Shown here: piece after piece, positions 1-6,800 of the stretch | Layout: each line of letters begins with the position of its first letter | How positions within the stretch are numbered: the stretch's first letter is position 1 | Translations under genes and position numbers: made by a program | Assembly: GCA_002449265.1 (NCBI GenBank) | Contig: DKCV01000002.1 | Span: 1 to 7,877, forward strand | Source: Caryophanales bacterium UBA6865 | GTDB lineage: Bacteria; Bacillota_I; Bacilli_A; RFN20; CAG-826 | Reading direction: 5' to 3' | Length of the DNA stretch: 7,877 nt | The notes under the pieces: model-generated | The model's database searches: none | Seen by the model: only the letters and a program-made list of their open reading frames with translations | What the model was told of the DNA's origin: nothing

Positions 1-881
1 AGATGTCTGGACGTCATGGTAACAAAGGCGTTATTTCCAAGATTCTTCCAGTCGAAGATATGCCATTCCTTCCAGATGGCACCCCAATCGATATCATGCT
101 TTCCCCAATGGGCGTTCCTTCCCGTATGAACATCGGGCAGATTAGCGAAATCCATTTGGGACTTGCTTGCGAAAAACTCGGTTTGCGCGTTGCTACCCCA
201 GTATTTGACGGGGCTAACGACAAAGAAATCAAAGCCCTTATGGATAAGGCTGGAATTTCCGAAGACGGAAAAGCCATCCTTTACGATGGACAAACCGGCG
301 AACGCTTCGCGGAACGAATCTCCGTTGGCGTCATGTATATGATTAAACTCGTTCATATGGTCGACGATAAATTACACGCTCGCGCGACTGGGCCATATAG
401 CTTAGTGACGCAACAGCCACTCGGCGGAAAAGCGCAAAACGGTGGTCAGCGTTTCGGTGAGATGGAAGTCTGGGCTCTTGAAGCCTATGGCGCCGCTCAT
501 ACGTTACAAGAAATGATGACCGTGAAGAGCGATGACCGCGTTGGTAGACGTAAAGCCTATGAAGCGATCATTAAAGGCATGCCGCTTCCTCGTCCAGGTA
601 TGCCAGAAGCCTTCAAAGTCTTCACCAAAGAACTCAAAGGCTTATGCGTTGATGTCCACCTTTATGACCACGAAAACGACGTCATCTCGATGGATGACCT
701 CGCTAAAGAAGCGCTTATTGAAGAACGCAAAGTCAATAGCGCCATCCGTAACCTTACTTCACCCCGTGAAGAGGAGACTCGCGATACCATCGAAGTCGAT
801 TCTCACGATGATAGTGAAGCCTTAGAGGAAGAAGGCCTATCGATTCATAGCGGTGCAGCCGGCGAAGGAAATGAAGACTAA
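1..881 (+). CDS. rpoB: RNA polymerase beta subunit, C-terminal part (5' end outside window)
   Basis: This is the last 292 residues of the beta subunit, which with beta' forms the catalytic core of RNA polymerase. Bases 1-2 are the end of a codon, probably the Lys before MSGRHGNKG, so the ATG at base 3 is an internal Met and not a start. MSGRHGNKG carries the universally conserved Lys (fragment residue 8) that lies near the active centre. VPSRMNIGQ (fragment 38-46), LVTQQPLGGKAQ (134-145) and QRFGEMEVWALEAYGA (149-164) are family signatures leading to the clamp-associated C-terminus. After about fragment residue 255 the protein becomes an acidic, Glu/Asp-rich tail ending GNED; this part of the subunit varies between lineages. 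The gene ends in TAA, 19 bases before rpoC, so the two are almost certainly co-transcribed. Identity is certain; only the 5' part is missing. Confidence 0.98.
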   Translation, partial: MSGRHGNKGVISKILPVEDMPFLPDGTPIDIMLSPMGVPSRMNIGQISEIHLGLACEKLGLRVATPVFDGANDKEIKALMDKAGISEDGKAILYDGQTGERFAERISVGVMYMIKLVHMVDDKLHARATGPYSLVTQQPLGGKAQNGGQRFGEMEVWALEAYGAAHTLQEMMTVKSDDRVGRRKAYEAIIKGMPLPRPGMPEAFKVFTKELKGLCVDVHLYDHENDVISMDDLAKEALIEERKVNSAIRNLTSPREEETRDTIEVDSHDDSEALEEEGLSIHSGAAGEGNED

Positions 882-900
882 GGAAAGGAGATAACTAATC

Positions 901-3900
901 ATGTTTGATATTAATGAATTAGCGGCGATGCAAGTTGGCCTTGCCTCTCCTGAAACCATTCGTAGCTGGAGCCATGGCGAAGTCACGCGCCCAGAAACCA
1001 TCAACTATCGTAGCCAAAAGCCAGAAATGGGCGGATTATTCTGCGAAAAGATTTTCGGTCCGGCCAAAGACTATGAATGCCACTGCGGCAAATACAAAAA
1101 GATTCGTTATCAAGGAATTACCTGCGAAAAGTGCGGTGTTGAAGTCATTTCCAAAGAGTGGAGAAGAGAGAGATTCGGTCACATCGAACTCGTCTCTCCT
1201 TGCTCCCACATTTGGTATCTTAAAGGCATACCAAGCCGCATGGGACTAGTCCTTGATATGTCACCAAAAGAGCTCGAAGAGATCATCTACTTCGCCGCTC
1301 ACGTTGTTTTAAATCCAGGAACCTCTACCGTTTTAAAATACAAAGAATTCCTCGATGAAAAGAGCGCTCGTGTCGCTTTTGTTGACGCGATCAACGCCCT
1401 TAAGCCAGAAATCCCTGCTGAAAGCGCGGATGCTCTTCTTGCTGATGAACTCATTAGCAAGATGCAAAATCCAAGTGAAACCTTCGATTTCTTCACCAAT
1501 GCGAACTTTATTTATAAGTACACTGGCGCGGAATTCGGTGAAGGAGCTGCCGCGATTAAACGTCTCCTTCAAGAAGTCAATTTGGATAAAGAATTTAAAG
1601 ACATCAGCGCTGAAATCAGCGACTTAAACGGCCAACGTCGTCTTAAACTCACTAAGCGCCTAGAAGTGATTCAATCCTTCCGTGATAGTAACCAAAAACC
1701 GGAATGGATGGTACTTGATGTCATCCCGGTGATTCCACCGGATCTTCGCCCGATGCTTCAACTTGATGGCGGACGTTTTGCGGCAAGTGACCTCAACGAT
1801 TTATATCGCCGTGTCATTTCCCGTAATACTCGTTTAAAGAAGTTGATTGACATGAACGCCCCATACGTCATTCTCATGAACGAGAAACGTATGCTTCAAG
1901 AAGCGGTCGATGCCTTAATCGACAATGGCCGCCGTTCTAAACCAGTCACTGGTCCTAATGGCCGTGCCCTTAAGTCCCTTTCGAGTGGCTTAAAAGGAAA
2001 ACAAGGCCGTTTCCGTCAGAACTTACTCGGCAAACGTGTTGACTATAGCGGACGTTCCGTTATCGCCGTTGGACCAGACCTCAAGATGTATCAATGTGGT
2101 CTTCCACGCGAAATGGCGATTCAGCTTCTCCGCCCATTTATCGCCGCGATTCTCATTAAACGCGGTTATGTGAGCGCCCATAAACAAGCTGATAAGATCA
2201 TCGACCGTTACGATAGCGTTGTTTATGACATCGTTGAAGAAATCATCGGTCAGCACCCAGTTTTGCTTAACCGCGCTCCTACTCTCCATAGACTTGGTAT
2301 CCAAGCCTTCCAGCCAAAGCTCGTCGATGGACACGCCATTCGTTTGCACCCACTCGTTTGCCCGGGCTTCAATGCCGACTTCGATGGTGACCAGATGGCC
2401 GTTCACGTTCCTTTAGGAAAAGCAGCGCAAGAAGAGGCGCTTGATTTGATGCTCGCTAGCAACAACATCCTCGGTCCAAAAGACGGGAAACCTATTGTTA
2501 TTCCTTCACAGGATATGATCGTTGGTAACTACTGGCTTACCCTAGAAGAAACCAAAGAAGATTATCTTGCCCGTGTTGCGAAGCTTCGTTCCATCAAGAT
2601 TTACGATACGAATCCTCTTGAAAAGAGCGCTAACGAAGAGCAAGCTCGCGAATATGAGCGTTTTGCGGAAATGGAAGGAAGCGTCTTCTCTTCTGTCTCC
2701 GAAGTAATCCACGCTTATGAAACCCATGTCATTGGTCTTCACGACCGCATCGCGATCCGTAGCGAATCTCTCCACAAAACCATCGCTCCGGAAACTGATC
2801 CCGATAACATTAATGAGTATGGCCTTCCTTTCTATGCGAAAGGCAGATACATGCTCACTTCTGTCGGAAAGGTTATTTTCAATGAAATCTTCCCAGACGA
2901 TTTCCGTTACATCAATAGCGACCCGAAAGCCGGTATTGAGGAAATCAAAGCCTGGTTTGTCGATAAAGGCACCGATATCAAGGAAGCCATCCATAATCAC
3001 AAGACCAATCTTCCGATCAACAAGAAGAGACTTGGTACTTTAATTGACCTCGTATTCCACAAATACGATATGAATAACCCAGCGCGCGTGGAAGGTACCC
3101 CTTCTAAGACAAGCGCAATCCTCGACAAGATCAAGGATCAAGGTTTCGAATATTCTACCGTTTCCGCAGTTACGGTTGCTGGTAGTGATATCACTCCAGT
3201 CTCTGGCAAATACGAAATCGTCAATAAAGGCTACGAGAAAGTCGATCAGATCACCGAACTATATCGCGAAGGATTTATGTCCGACAAAGAACGCCACAAC
3301 CAAGTTGTCGCCGTTTGGAATAAAGTCACGGATGAAGTTACAGAAAAAGTTAAAGAAGCGATTTCTAGCGACAAACGTAACCCACTCGTTGTTATGGCGG
3401 ATTCTGGCGCTCGTGGTAACATCGGTAACTTCGCTCAGCTTATCGGTATGAAGGGTCTAGTCATGAACCCAAAGAACGAAGCGATTGAGCTTCCTGTTGT
3501 CTCGGGATATCGTGAAGGTCTTACCGTTGGCGAATTCTTCATCAATACGCATGGTGCCCGTAAGGGTGGTGCCGATACTGCGCTTAAGACTGCTGACTCT
3601 GGCTATCTTACCCGTCGACTTGTCGACGTTGCGCAAGACGTTATCGTCCGTGAAGAGGATTGCCACTGCGACCATGGATTTGTGGTCCGCGAAATCCGCG
3701 ACACGGCTAGAGATACTGTCATTGTAAAACTTGAAGACCGTCTCATTGGCCGCTTTGCGATGCACGATATCATCGATAAAGATGGCAATCTCATTGTGAA
3801 AGGCAACACCATGATTAGCGATGAGCAAGCAAAAGCCATCGTGAAGGCTGGCATTAAAGAAGTCGAAATTCGTTCTATCTTCACCTGCGAAACCAAAAAC

Positions 3901-4929
3901 GGTGTTTGCCAACATTGTTATGGTCGCAACATGGCGACTGGCCGTCTTGTTGAAGTGGGTGATGCCGTCGGTATTATGGCTGCCCAATCCATCGGCGAGC
4001 CAGGCACGCAGCTCACTCTCCGTGTCTTCCACGCGGGTGGTGTTGCTGGTAACGATATCACGCAAGGTTTGCCTCGTGTTCAAGAGCTTGTTGAAGCCCG
4101 TAATCCAAAGGGCGAAGCTCTCATTAGTGAAATCGACGGTACCGTCACTTCCATTGAAAACGTGGAAGGCGGCCGCTATAACGTCACAATCACGAGTTCG
4201 AGCAAATCAACTGCTGAACAACCAGAAGGACCAGAAGTTAAAAACTACCTCACGGCGTACGGCGTTCGCTTACGCGTCAAGAAAGGCGATCACGTTGAAG
4301 CCGGTGGCAAGATTACCGAAGGCGCTGTCAATCCAAAGCAACTATTAGAAGTTGCGGATGTTGAAAAAGTCGAAGTCTACATAATCAAGGAAATCCAAAA
4401 AGTCTATGCTGCACAAGGTATTGGCATTTCGGATAAGCACCTTGAAATCATCATCCGTCAAATGCTTCGTAAACTCGTTGTCATTGATGGAGGAGATACG
4501 AACCTTCTTCCAGGAACGCGTGTCGATATGGACCGTTTCACCACCGAGAACCAAAAGGCTCTTGAAGCAGGCAAACGTCCAGCCGTCGCGCATCCTCTAG
4601 TCCTAGGAATTACCAAAGCTGCGCTTGAAACCGAATCGTTCTTAAGTGCTGCTTCCTTCCAAGAAACAACCCGTGTTCTTACCGATGCCGCTATCAAAGC
4701 CAAGAGAGATTCTCTCCATGGCTTAAAAGAGAACGTCATCACGGGCAAACTCATCCCTGCTGGGACTGGACGCTTAACTTCTACAGAAGAAGTCGCGCGT
4801 CTAGCCAACTTCTCAGTTACCGAGAAAATGAAGGAAGTTCGTGCGACTTATATTGAAGCCCATGACCGTCCTGAAGATACTCCTACTACAGAAGACGAGG
4901 AACAAAGCCCTGATACGATTGAGGACTAA
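901..4929 (+). CDS. rpoC: RNA polymerase beta' subunit
   Basis: Complete 1342-residue beta' subunit, the catalytic partner of beta in cytoplasmic RNA polymerase. The start is supported by AAAGGAG (884-890), ten bases before the ATG, and by the family-typical N-terminus. In order: zinc ribbon Cys60, Cys62, Cys75, Cys78; sigma-binding clamp helices at NDLYRRVISRN (299-309); the KGKQGRFRQNLLGKR block (from 365); HPVLLNRAPTLHR (from 452); the Mg-binding NADFDGD (491-497, Asp493/495/497); the bridge helix around ARKGGAD (886-892); a second zinc site at Cys921 (or Cys923), Cys996, Cys1003, Cys1006; and the trigger loop LRVFHAGG (from 1040). It is longer than my recollection of the roughly 1200-residue Bacillus subtilis protein. 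Extra sequence lies near residues 140-215 and 550-655, and there is an acidic C-terminal tail. The trigger loop departs from the usual MRTFH(T/I). No frameshift or in-frame stop is present. Confidence 0.99.
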   Translation: MFDINELAAMQVGLASPETIRSWSHGEVTRPETINYRSQKPEMGGLFCEKIFGPAKDYECHCGKYKKIRYQGITCEKCGVEVISKEWRRERFGHIELVSPCSHIWYLKGIPSRMGLVLDMSPKELEEIIYFAAHVVLNPGTSTVLKYKEFLDEKSARVAFVDAINALKPEIPAESADALLADELISKMQNPSETFDFFTNANFIYKYTGAEFGEGAAAIKRLLQEVNLDKEFKDISAEISDLNGQRRLKLTKRLEVIQSFRDSNQKPEWMVLDVIPVIPPDLRPMLQLDGGRFAASDLNDLYRRVISRNTRLKKLIDMNAPYVILMNEKRMLQEAVDALIDNGRRSKPVTGPNGRALKSLSSGLKGKQGRFRQNLLGKRVDYSGRSVIAVGPDLKMYQCGLPREMAIQLLRPFIAAILIKRGYVSAHKQADKIIDRYDSVVYDIVEEIIGQHPVLLNRAPTLHRLGIQAFQPKLVDGHAIRLHPLVCPGFNADFDGDQMAVHVPLGKAAQEEALDLMLASNNILGPKDGKPIVIPSQDMIVGNYWLTLEETKEDYLARVAKLRSIKIYDTNPLEKSANEEQAREYERFAEMEGSVFSSVSEVIHAYETHVIGLHDRIAIRSESLHKTIAPETDPDNINEYGLPFYAKGRYMLTSVGKVIFNEIFPDDFRYINSDPKAGIEEIKAWFVDKGTDIKEAIHNHKTNLPINKKRLGTLIDLVFHKYDMNNPARVEGTPSKTSAILDKIKDQGFEYSTVSAVTVAGSDITPVSGKYEIVNKGYEKVDQITELYREGFMSDKERHNQVVAVWNKVTDEVTEKVKEAISSDKRNPLVVMADSGARGNIGNFAQLIGMKGLVMNPKNEAIELPVVSGYREGLTVGEFFINTHGARKGGADTALKTADSGYLTRRLVDVAQDVIVREEDCHCDHGFVVREIRDTARDTVIVKLEDRLIGRFAMHDIIDKDGNLIVKGNTMISDEQAKAIVKAGIKEVEIRSIFTCETKNGVCQHCYGRNMATGRLVEVGDAVGIMAAQSIGEPGTQLTLRVFHAGGVAGNDITQGLPRVQELVEARNPKGEALISEIDGTVTSIENVEGGRYNVTITSSSKSTAEQPEGPEVKNYLTAYGVRLRVKKGDHVEAGGKITEGAVNPKQLLEVADVEKVEVYIIKEIQKVYAAQGIGISDKHLEIIIRQMLRKLVVIDGGDTNLLPGTRVDMDRFTTENQKALEAGKRPAVAHPLVLGITKAALETESFLSAASFQETTRVLTDAAIKAKRDSLHGLKENVITGKLIPAGTGRLTSTEEVARLANFSVTEKMKEVRATYIEAHDRPEDTPTTEDEEQSPDTIED

Positions 4930-4946
4930 TCCTTAAAAAACAAAAT

Positions 4947-4985
4947 AGACTGCAATATCCAGTAACGGACGTTGCAGTCTTTTTT
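4947..4985. terminator. Bidirectional intrinsic terminator between rpoC and the minus-strand genes
   Basis: AGACTGCAA (4947-4955) pairs perfectly with TTGCAGTCT (4972-4980). Inside the loop a second short helix forms between TCC (4958-4960) and GGA (4967-4969), closing a six-base loop. On the plus strand the stem runs into a T tract (4980-4985), 17 bases after the rpoC stop. On the minus strand the A-rich flank (4935-4945) becomes a U-rich tail, so the same hairpin can stop the convergent transcripts from 5063-6290. Termination is inferred from structure. Confidence 0.9.
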
Positions 4986-5062
4986 CGTTTTGGCAATTTA
5001 GATTAGAGTGGTGACAAAAATCAAAATAATGCCTTCGCCCTAACTTGCTTTATTCAAAACGA

Positions 5063-5242
5063 TTAAAAATCAATTCTTGCTATATTGAGGGTTATTTTTT
5101 CCTTTTCGCTAGATTGAGTTACGTTAGAACTACTATCTATGTTCTTATTTGCTTTCATAATGACGCTTCCTATCGCGATAATTCCGGTAACAAACGCGAT
5201 AGCTAAGCAACTCGTCGCAATGATTTTCCTCCGTTTCCCCAT
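5063..5242 (-). CDS. Small single-span membrane protein, 59 residues, unknown function
   Basis: I do not recognise this protein. The ATG at 5242 is preceded by AAAGGA (plus-strand bases 5248-5253) with five bases between, a strong ribosome binding site and the main argument that the gene is real. The product starts MGKRRK, a basic segment, followed by a hydrophobic stretch from about residue 7 to 29 (IIATSCLAIAFVTGIIAIG). That is either a transmembrane anchor or an uncleaved signal. A polar, Ser-rich tail of about 30 residues follows and ends NIARIDF. By the positive-inside rule the tail should be outside the cell. It lies 58 bases downstream of the surface-protein gene on the same strand, with no terminator visible between, so the two are probably co-transcribed and end at the hairpin near 4950. 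It could be a genuine small membrane protein or the remnant of a longer surface protein that kept its anchor. Confidence 0.6.
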   Translation of the reverse strand: MGKRRKIIATSCLAIAFVTGIIAIGSVIMKANKNIDSSSNVTQSSEKEKITLNIARIDF

Positions 5243-5300
5243 GGTCTTCCTTTCATGAACATTTGACGAGGAACAACATCAAATTTGTTTCTCGCACCAT

Positions 5301-6290
5301 TTAGAAATTTACGGAGTTAGCGATACTGACGCTAGTGACGGCACTTATGATACGGAAATTGAATGTCGCTAGGGCATCTCCGCATTTTAAATGAACGCGG
5401 AAATAAGGCGTTACCCCACTTGTTCCAGCCGATCCTTCTTCGTAGGAACGGAATTTATCGGTATAAGTGCAGCCATATGAATTTCCGTGTACATCCCCAT
5501 GATAGCTTTCGACTTTTTTATAAGCCTTAATTGAAAGGGCTCTATTTTCATAGGTTGCTGAAAATATCGAGTCCTTAATGTCGTTTAGACTAAGTACCCT
5601 ATTTTGCCCTCCCCAGCCTTGTGAAGCGGAAGTTATATTATAGTAAGCGACATTGATATTCCCGATTCCTTCACTTGAGACGGAGATTTTATCGTAATAA
5701 TCTTCGCCGACATCGCCGAAAACGTTATTTAAATCGAGGCTAATTTTTGTGGTAGTGACGGGAATGTAATACATGAAATTTTCATTGCCTTCGCCCTTGG
5801 TTAAAGAGGATGTATCTAATGCAATGGAAGAAGGTATACCTTCGTAATTAATGAGGCAAACCGCTTCAAATTTGCCCACCCTTGTAATGACTTTCAAATT
5901 GGCCGTACTCCCTCTAAAGGATTTCTTGCAAGTTAAGCGAGCGGTGGAAGAACCATCCGAATCAGGGTTTATTACTAGATAATCATTGATGTCTTCTTCT
6001 TTTAAAGGGGCATCGGTCGCCCAATCGATTTCCCAATCGACGGATTTATCTGGGGCGTTTTCATCTAACACTGTCGCCACGATGGTTTTAGTGACGGTTT
6101 TATCTTGGTTGACCTTTAAGGGGCCTAATGCGGAGATTTTAATTCCACGGCTATCGATGAGCTTAATATTTGTTTCATCCTTTTCATTTCCTTTTATCTC
6201 TAGGCATTTCACTCCGCCGACAATTCCCCCAGCGATTAATGGCAAAAGGCCAATAGCCATGAGGATGATGTTTCTCTTTTTGTGTTTCAT
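5301..6290 (-). CDS. Membrane-anchored surface protein with Ig-like region, unknown function
   Basis: Complete 329-residue protein. The ATG at 6290 has GGGAG (plus-strand 6298-6302) seven bases upstream. The N-terminus is MKHKKRN followed by a hydrophobic segment at residues 8-27 (ILMAIGLLPLIAGGIVGG), a membrane anchor or signal peptide. No lipobox and no LPXTG motif are visible, so anchoring by this segment is most likely. Residues about 49-157 have the look of a bacterial Ig-like (Big2-type) beta sandwich. An alternating strand pattern with VDWEIDW (84-90) is followed by YLVINPDSDGSSTARLTC (104-121) and a strand pair near 130-148. The rest (160-329) is polar, rich in Ser, Tyr and Gly, and without a motif I recognise. 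Proteins of this build occur in surface-exposed repertoires of gut Bacillota; a binding role is a guess. It is convergent with rpoC and divergent from the gene at 6801. Confidence 0.88.
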   Translation of the reverse strand: MKHKKRNIILMAIGLLPLIAGGIVGGVKCLEIKGNEKDETNIKLIDSRGIKISALGPLKVNQDKTVTKTIVATVLDENAPDKSVDWEIDWATDAPLKEEDINDYLVINPDSDGSSTARLTCKKSFRGSTANLKVITRVGKFEAVCLINYEGIPSSIALDTSSLTKGEGNENFMYYIPVTTTKISLDLNNVFGDVGEDYYDKISVSSEGIGNINVAYYNITSASQGWGGQNRVLSLNDIKDSIFSATYENRALSIKAYKKVESYHGDVHGNSYGCTYTDKFRSYEEGSAGTSGVTPYFRVHLKCGDALATFNFRIISAVTSVSIANSVNF

Positions 6291-6322
6291 TTGTTTTCTC
6301 CCTTTTTATGACTAATTTGTGA

Positions 6323-6355
6323 TTTGACGATTTGCTGTTTCTTATTTTGACGATT
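6323..6355. repeat. Two direct copies of TTTGACGATT, 23 bases apart
   Basis: Identical ten-base copies lie at 6323-6332 and 6346-6355, in the leader of the surface-protein gene, 32 and 55 bases upstream of its start. The spacing is close to two helical turns, which would suit two protein dimers on one face of the DNA. A related TTTGACGA lies at 5262-5269, 19 bases upstream of the small membrane-protein gene. An operator is possible but unproven. Confidence 0.5.
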
Positions 6356-6358
6356 ACT

Positions 6359-6394
6359 CTCACTCTCCTTTTCTAGCAAAAGTCTCCTCACTCT
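6359..6394. repeat. Two copies of CTCACTCT, 28 bases apart
   Basis: CTCACTCT occurs at 6359-6366 and 6387-6394, and again at 6565-6572. On the minus strand it reads AGAGTGAG within a purine-rich leader. It may be a regulatory element or just low-complexity sequence. Confidence 0.35.
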
Positions 6395-6702
6395 TTCTAT
6401 AGGCAACTTTTTCTCTTTTTACCAAAAAAATAAAAAATTCTTTTGCCTTTTATGGTGAAAATCTCTATTTTCTTTCGATTCTAGGTGGATAATTAGAAAC
6501 TTATGATTTTTCTGTAAGAGAAGAAATTTAGAACATAATCGTCTTTTGTTTCGCGAGAATAACGCTCACTCTATGGAAAGCACCATTCATTATTAGAAAA
6601 AATAAAATACGATTGATTTATTTTTTAATTACTGACAAAAAGGGGGATTTCATTTTGTTTGCTCTTGTCTTTTTAAACAAAGTAAATGAAGTTATTTAAT
6701 TA

Positions 6703-6730
6703 TTTACAATTTTAATAAAAACACTATAAA
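6703..6730 (+). promoter_or_regulatory. Candidate upstream sigma-A promoter for the gene at 6801
   Basis: TTTACA (6703-6708) and TATAAA (6725-6730) each match the -35 and -10 consensus at five of six bases and are separated by 16 bases. The surrounding sequence is A+T-rich, so a chance match is possible. It starts exactly 38 bases upstream of the second promoter. Confidence 0.5.
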
Positions 6731-6740
6731 TACCTAATAA

Positions 6741-6768
6741 TTGACATTATTTAGCCTATTGGTATCAT
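6741..6768 (+). promoter_or_regulatory. Sigma-A promoter with extended -10 for the gene at 6801
   Basis: A perfect -35 TTGACA (6741-6746) is followed after 16 bases by TATCAT (6763-6768), five of six to TATAAT. The bases just before the -10 are TGG, giving the extended -10 element TGn. An A+T-rich stretch upstream (about 6693-6740) could act as an UP element. Transcription would start near 6775, leaving a leader of about 25 bases. This is the best promoter in the window and suggests the gene can be strongly expressed. Confidence 0.8.
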
Positions 6769-6784
6769 AAGTACCGACACAGAT

Positions 6785-6790
6785 AGGAGA
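6785..6790 (+). promoter_or_regulatory. Ribosome binding site shared by two nearby start codons
   Basis: AGGAGA sits ten bases before the ATG at 6801 and only two bases before an ATG at 6793. The 6793 frame reads Met-Phe-Gln-stop, and its TGA (6802-6804) overlaps the 6801 start as ATGA. Spacing favours 6801, and an in-frame TAA at 6768-6770 rules out a start much further upstream. The mini-ORF could couple or dampen translation. Confidence 0.7.
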
Positions 6791-6800
6791 AAATGTTCCA

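Larger units (their letters stand above)
6291..6800. other. 510-base divergent intergenic region, A+T-rich
   Basis: No convincing gene lies here on either strand. The half next to the minus-strand gene holds its leader: a purine-rich minus strand with GGAG-like sites near 6366 and 6385, two copies of TTTGACGATT and copies of CTCACTCT. A weak minus-strand promoter can be proposed (TTGGTA at 6425-6420, TATAGA at 6401-6396, 18 bases between), but it matches consensus poorly. Bases 6430-6700 are A+T-rich with no structure I trust. The half next to 6801 carries two good plus-strand promoters and a ribosome binding site. Confidence 0.7.

Noticed and set aside
3541..3580. Double Gly in the bridge helix (ARKGGAD instead of ARKGLAD)
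   Set aside because: From memory, the same Gly-Gly occurs in Thermus beta', so it is not unusual.
3457..4083. Long minus-strand open frame (208 codons) inside rpoC, with other antisense frames
   Set aside because: Shadow of the codon preference in rpoC; no ribosome binding site and no sensible protein features, while the sense strand encodes invariant motifs.
901..4929. Possible TGA-to-Trp recoding, given Mollicutes-like affinities
   Set aside because: All tryptophans I checked use TGG and no in-frame TGA appears in any called gene, so the standard code is sufficient.
5255..5300. Fifteen-codon minus-strand ORF between the two minus genes
   Set aside because: No ribosome binding site of its own, very short, no recognisable character.
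5986..6315. Plus-strand 109-codon frame opposite the surface-protein gene
   Set aside because: Antisense shadow without a ribosome binding site; the minus-strand gene has a good start, an anchor segment and folded-domain character.
6281..6370. GTG-started minus-strand frame behind a GGAG site in the leader of the surface-protein gene
   Set aside because: Only about one base separates GGAG from the GTG, and it runs out of frame into a well-supported gene; its product is low-complexity basic sequence.
6654..6681. Inverted repeat TTTGTTT / AAACAAA
   Set aside because: Seven A/T-rich pairs with a 14-base loop in an A+T-rich spacer are expected by chance, and no T tract follows.
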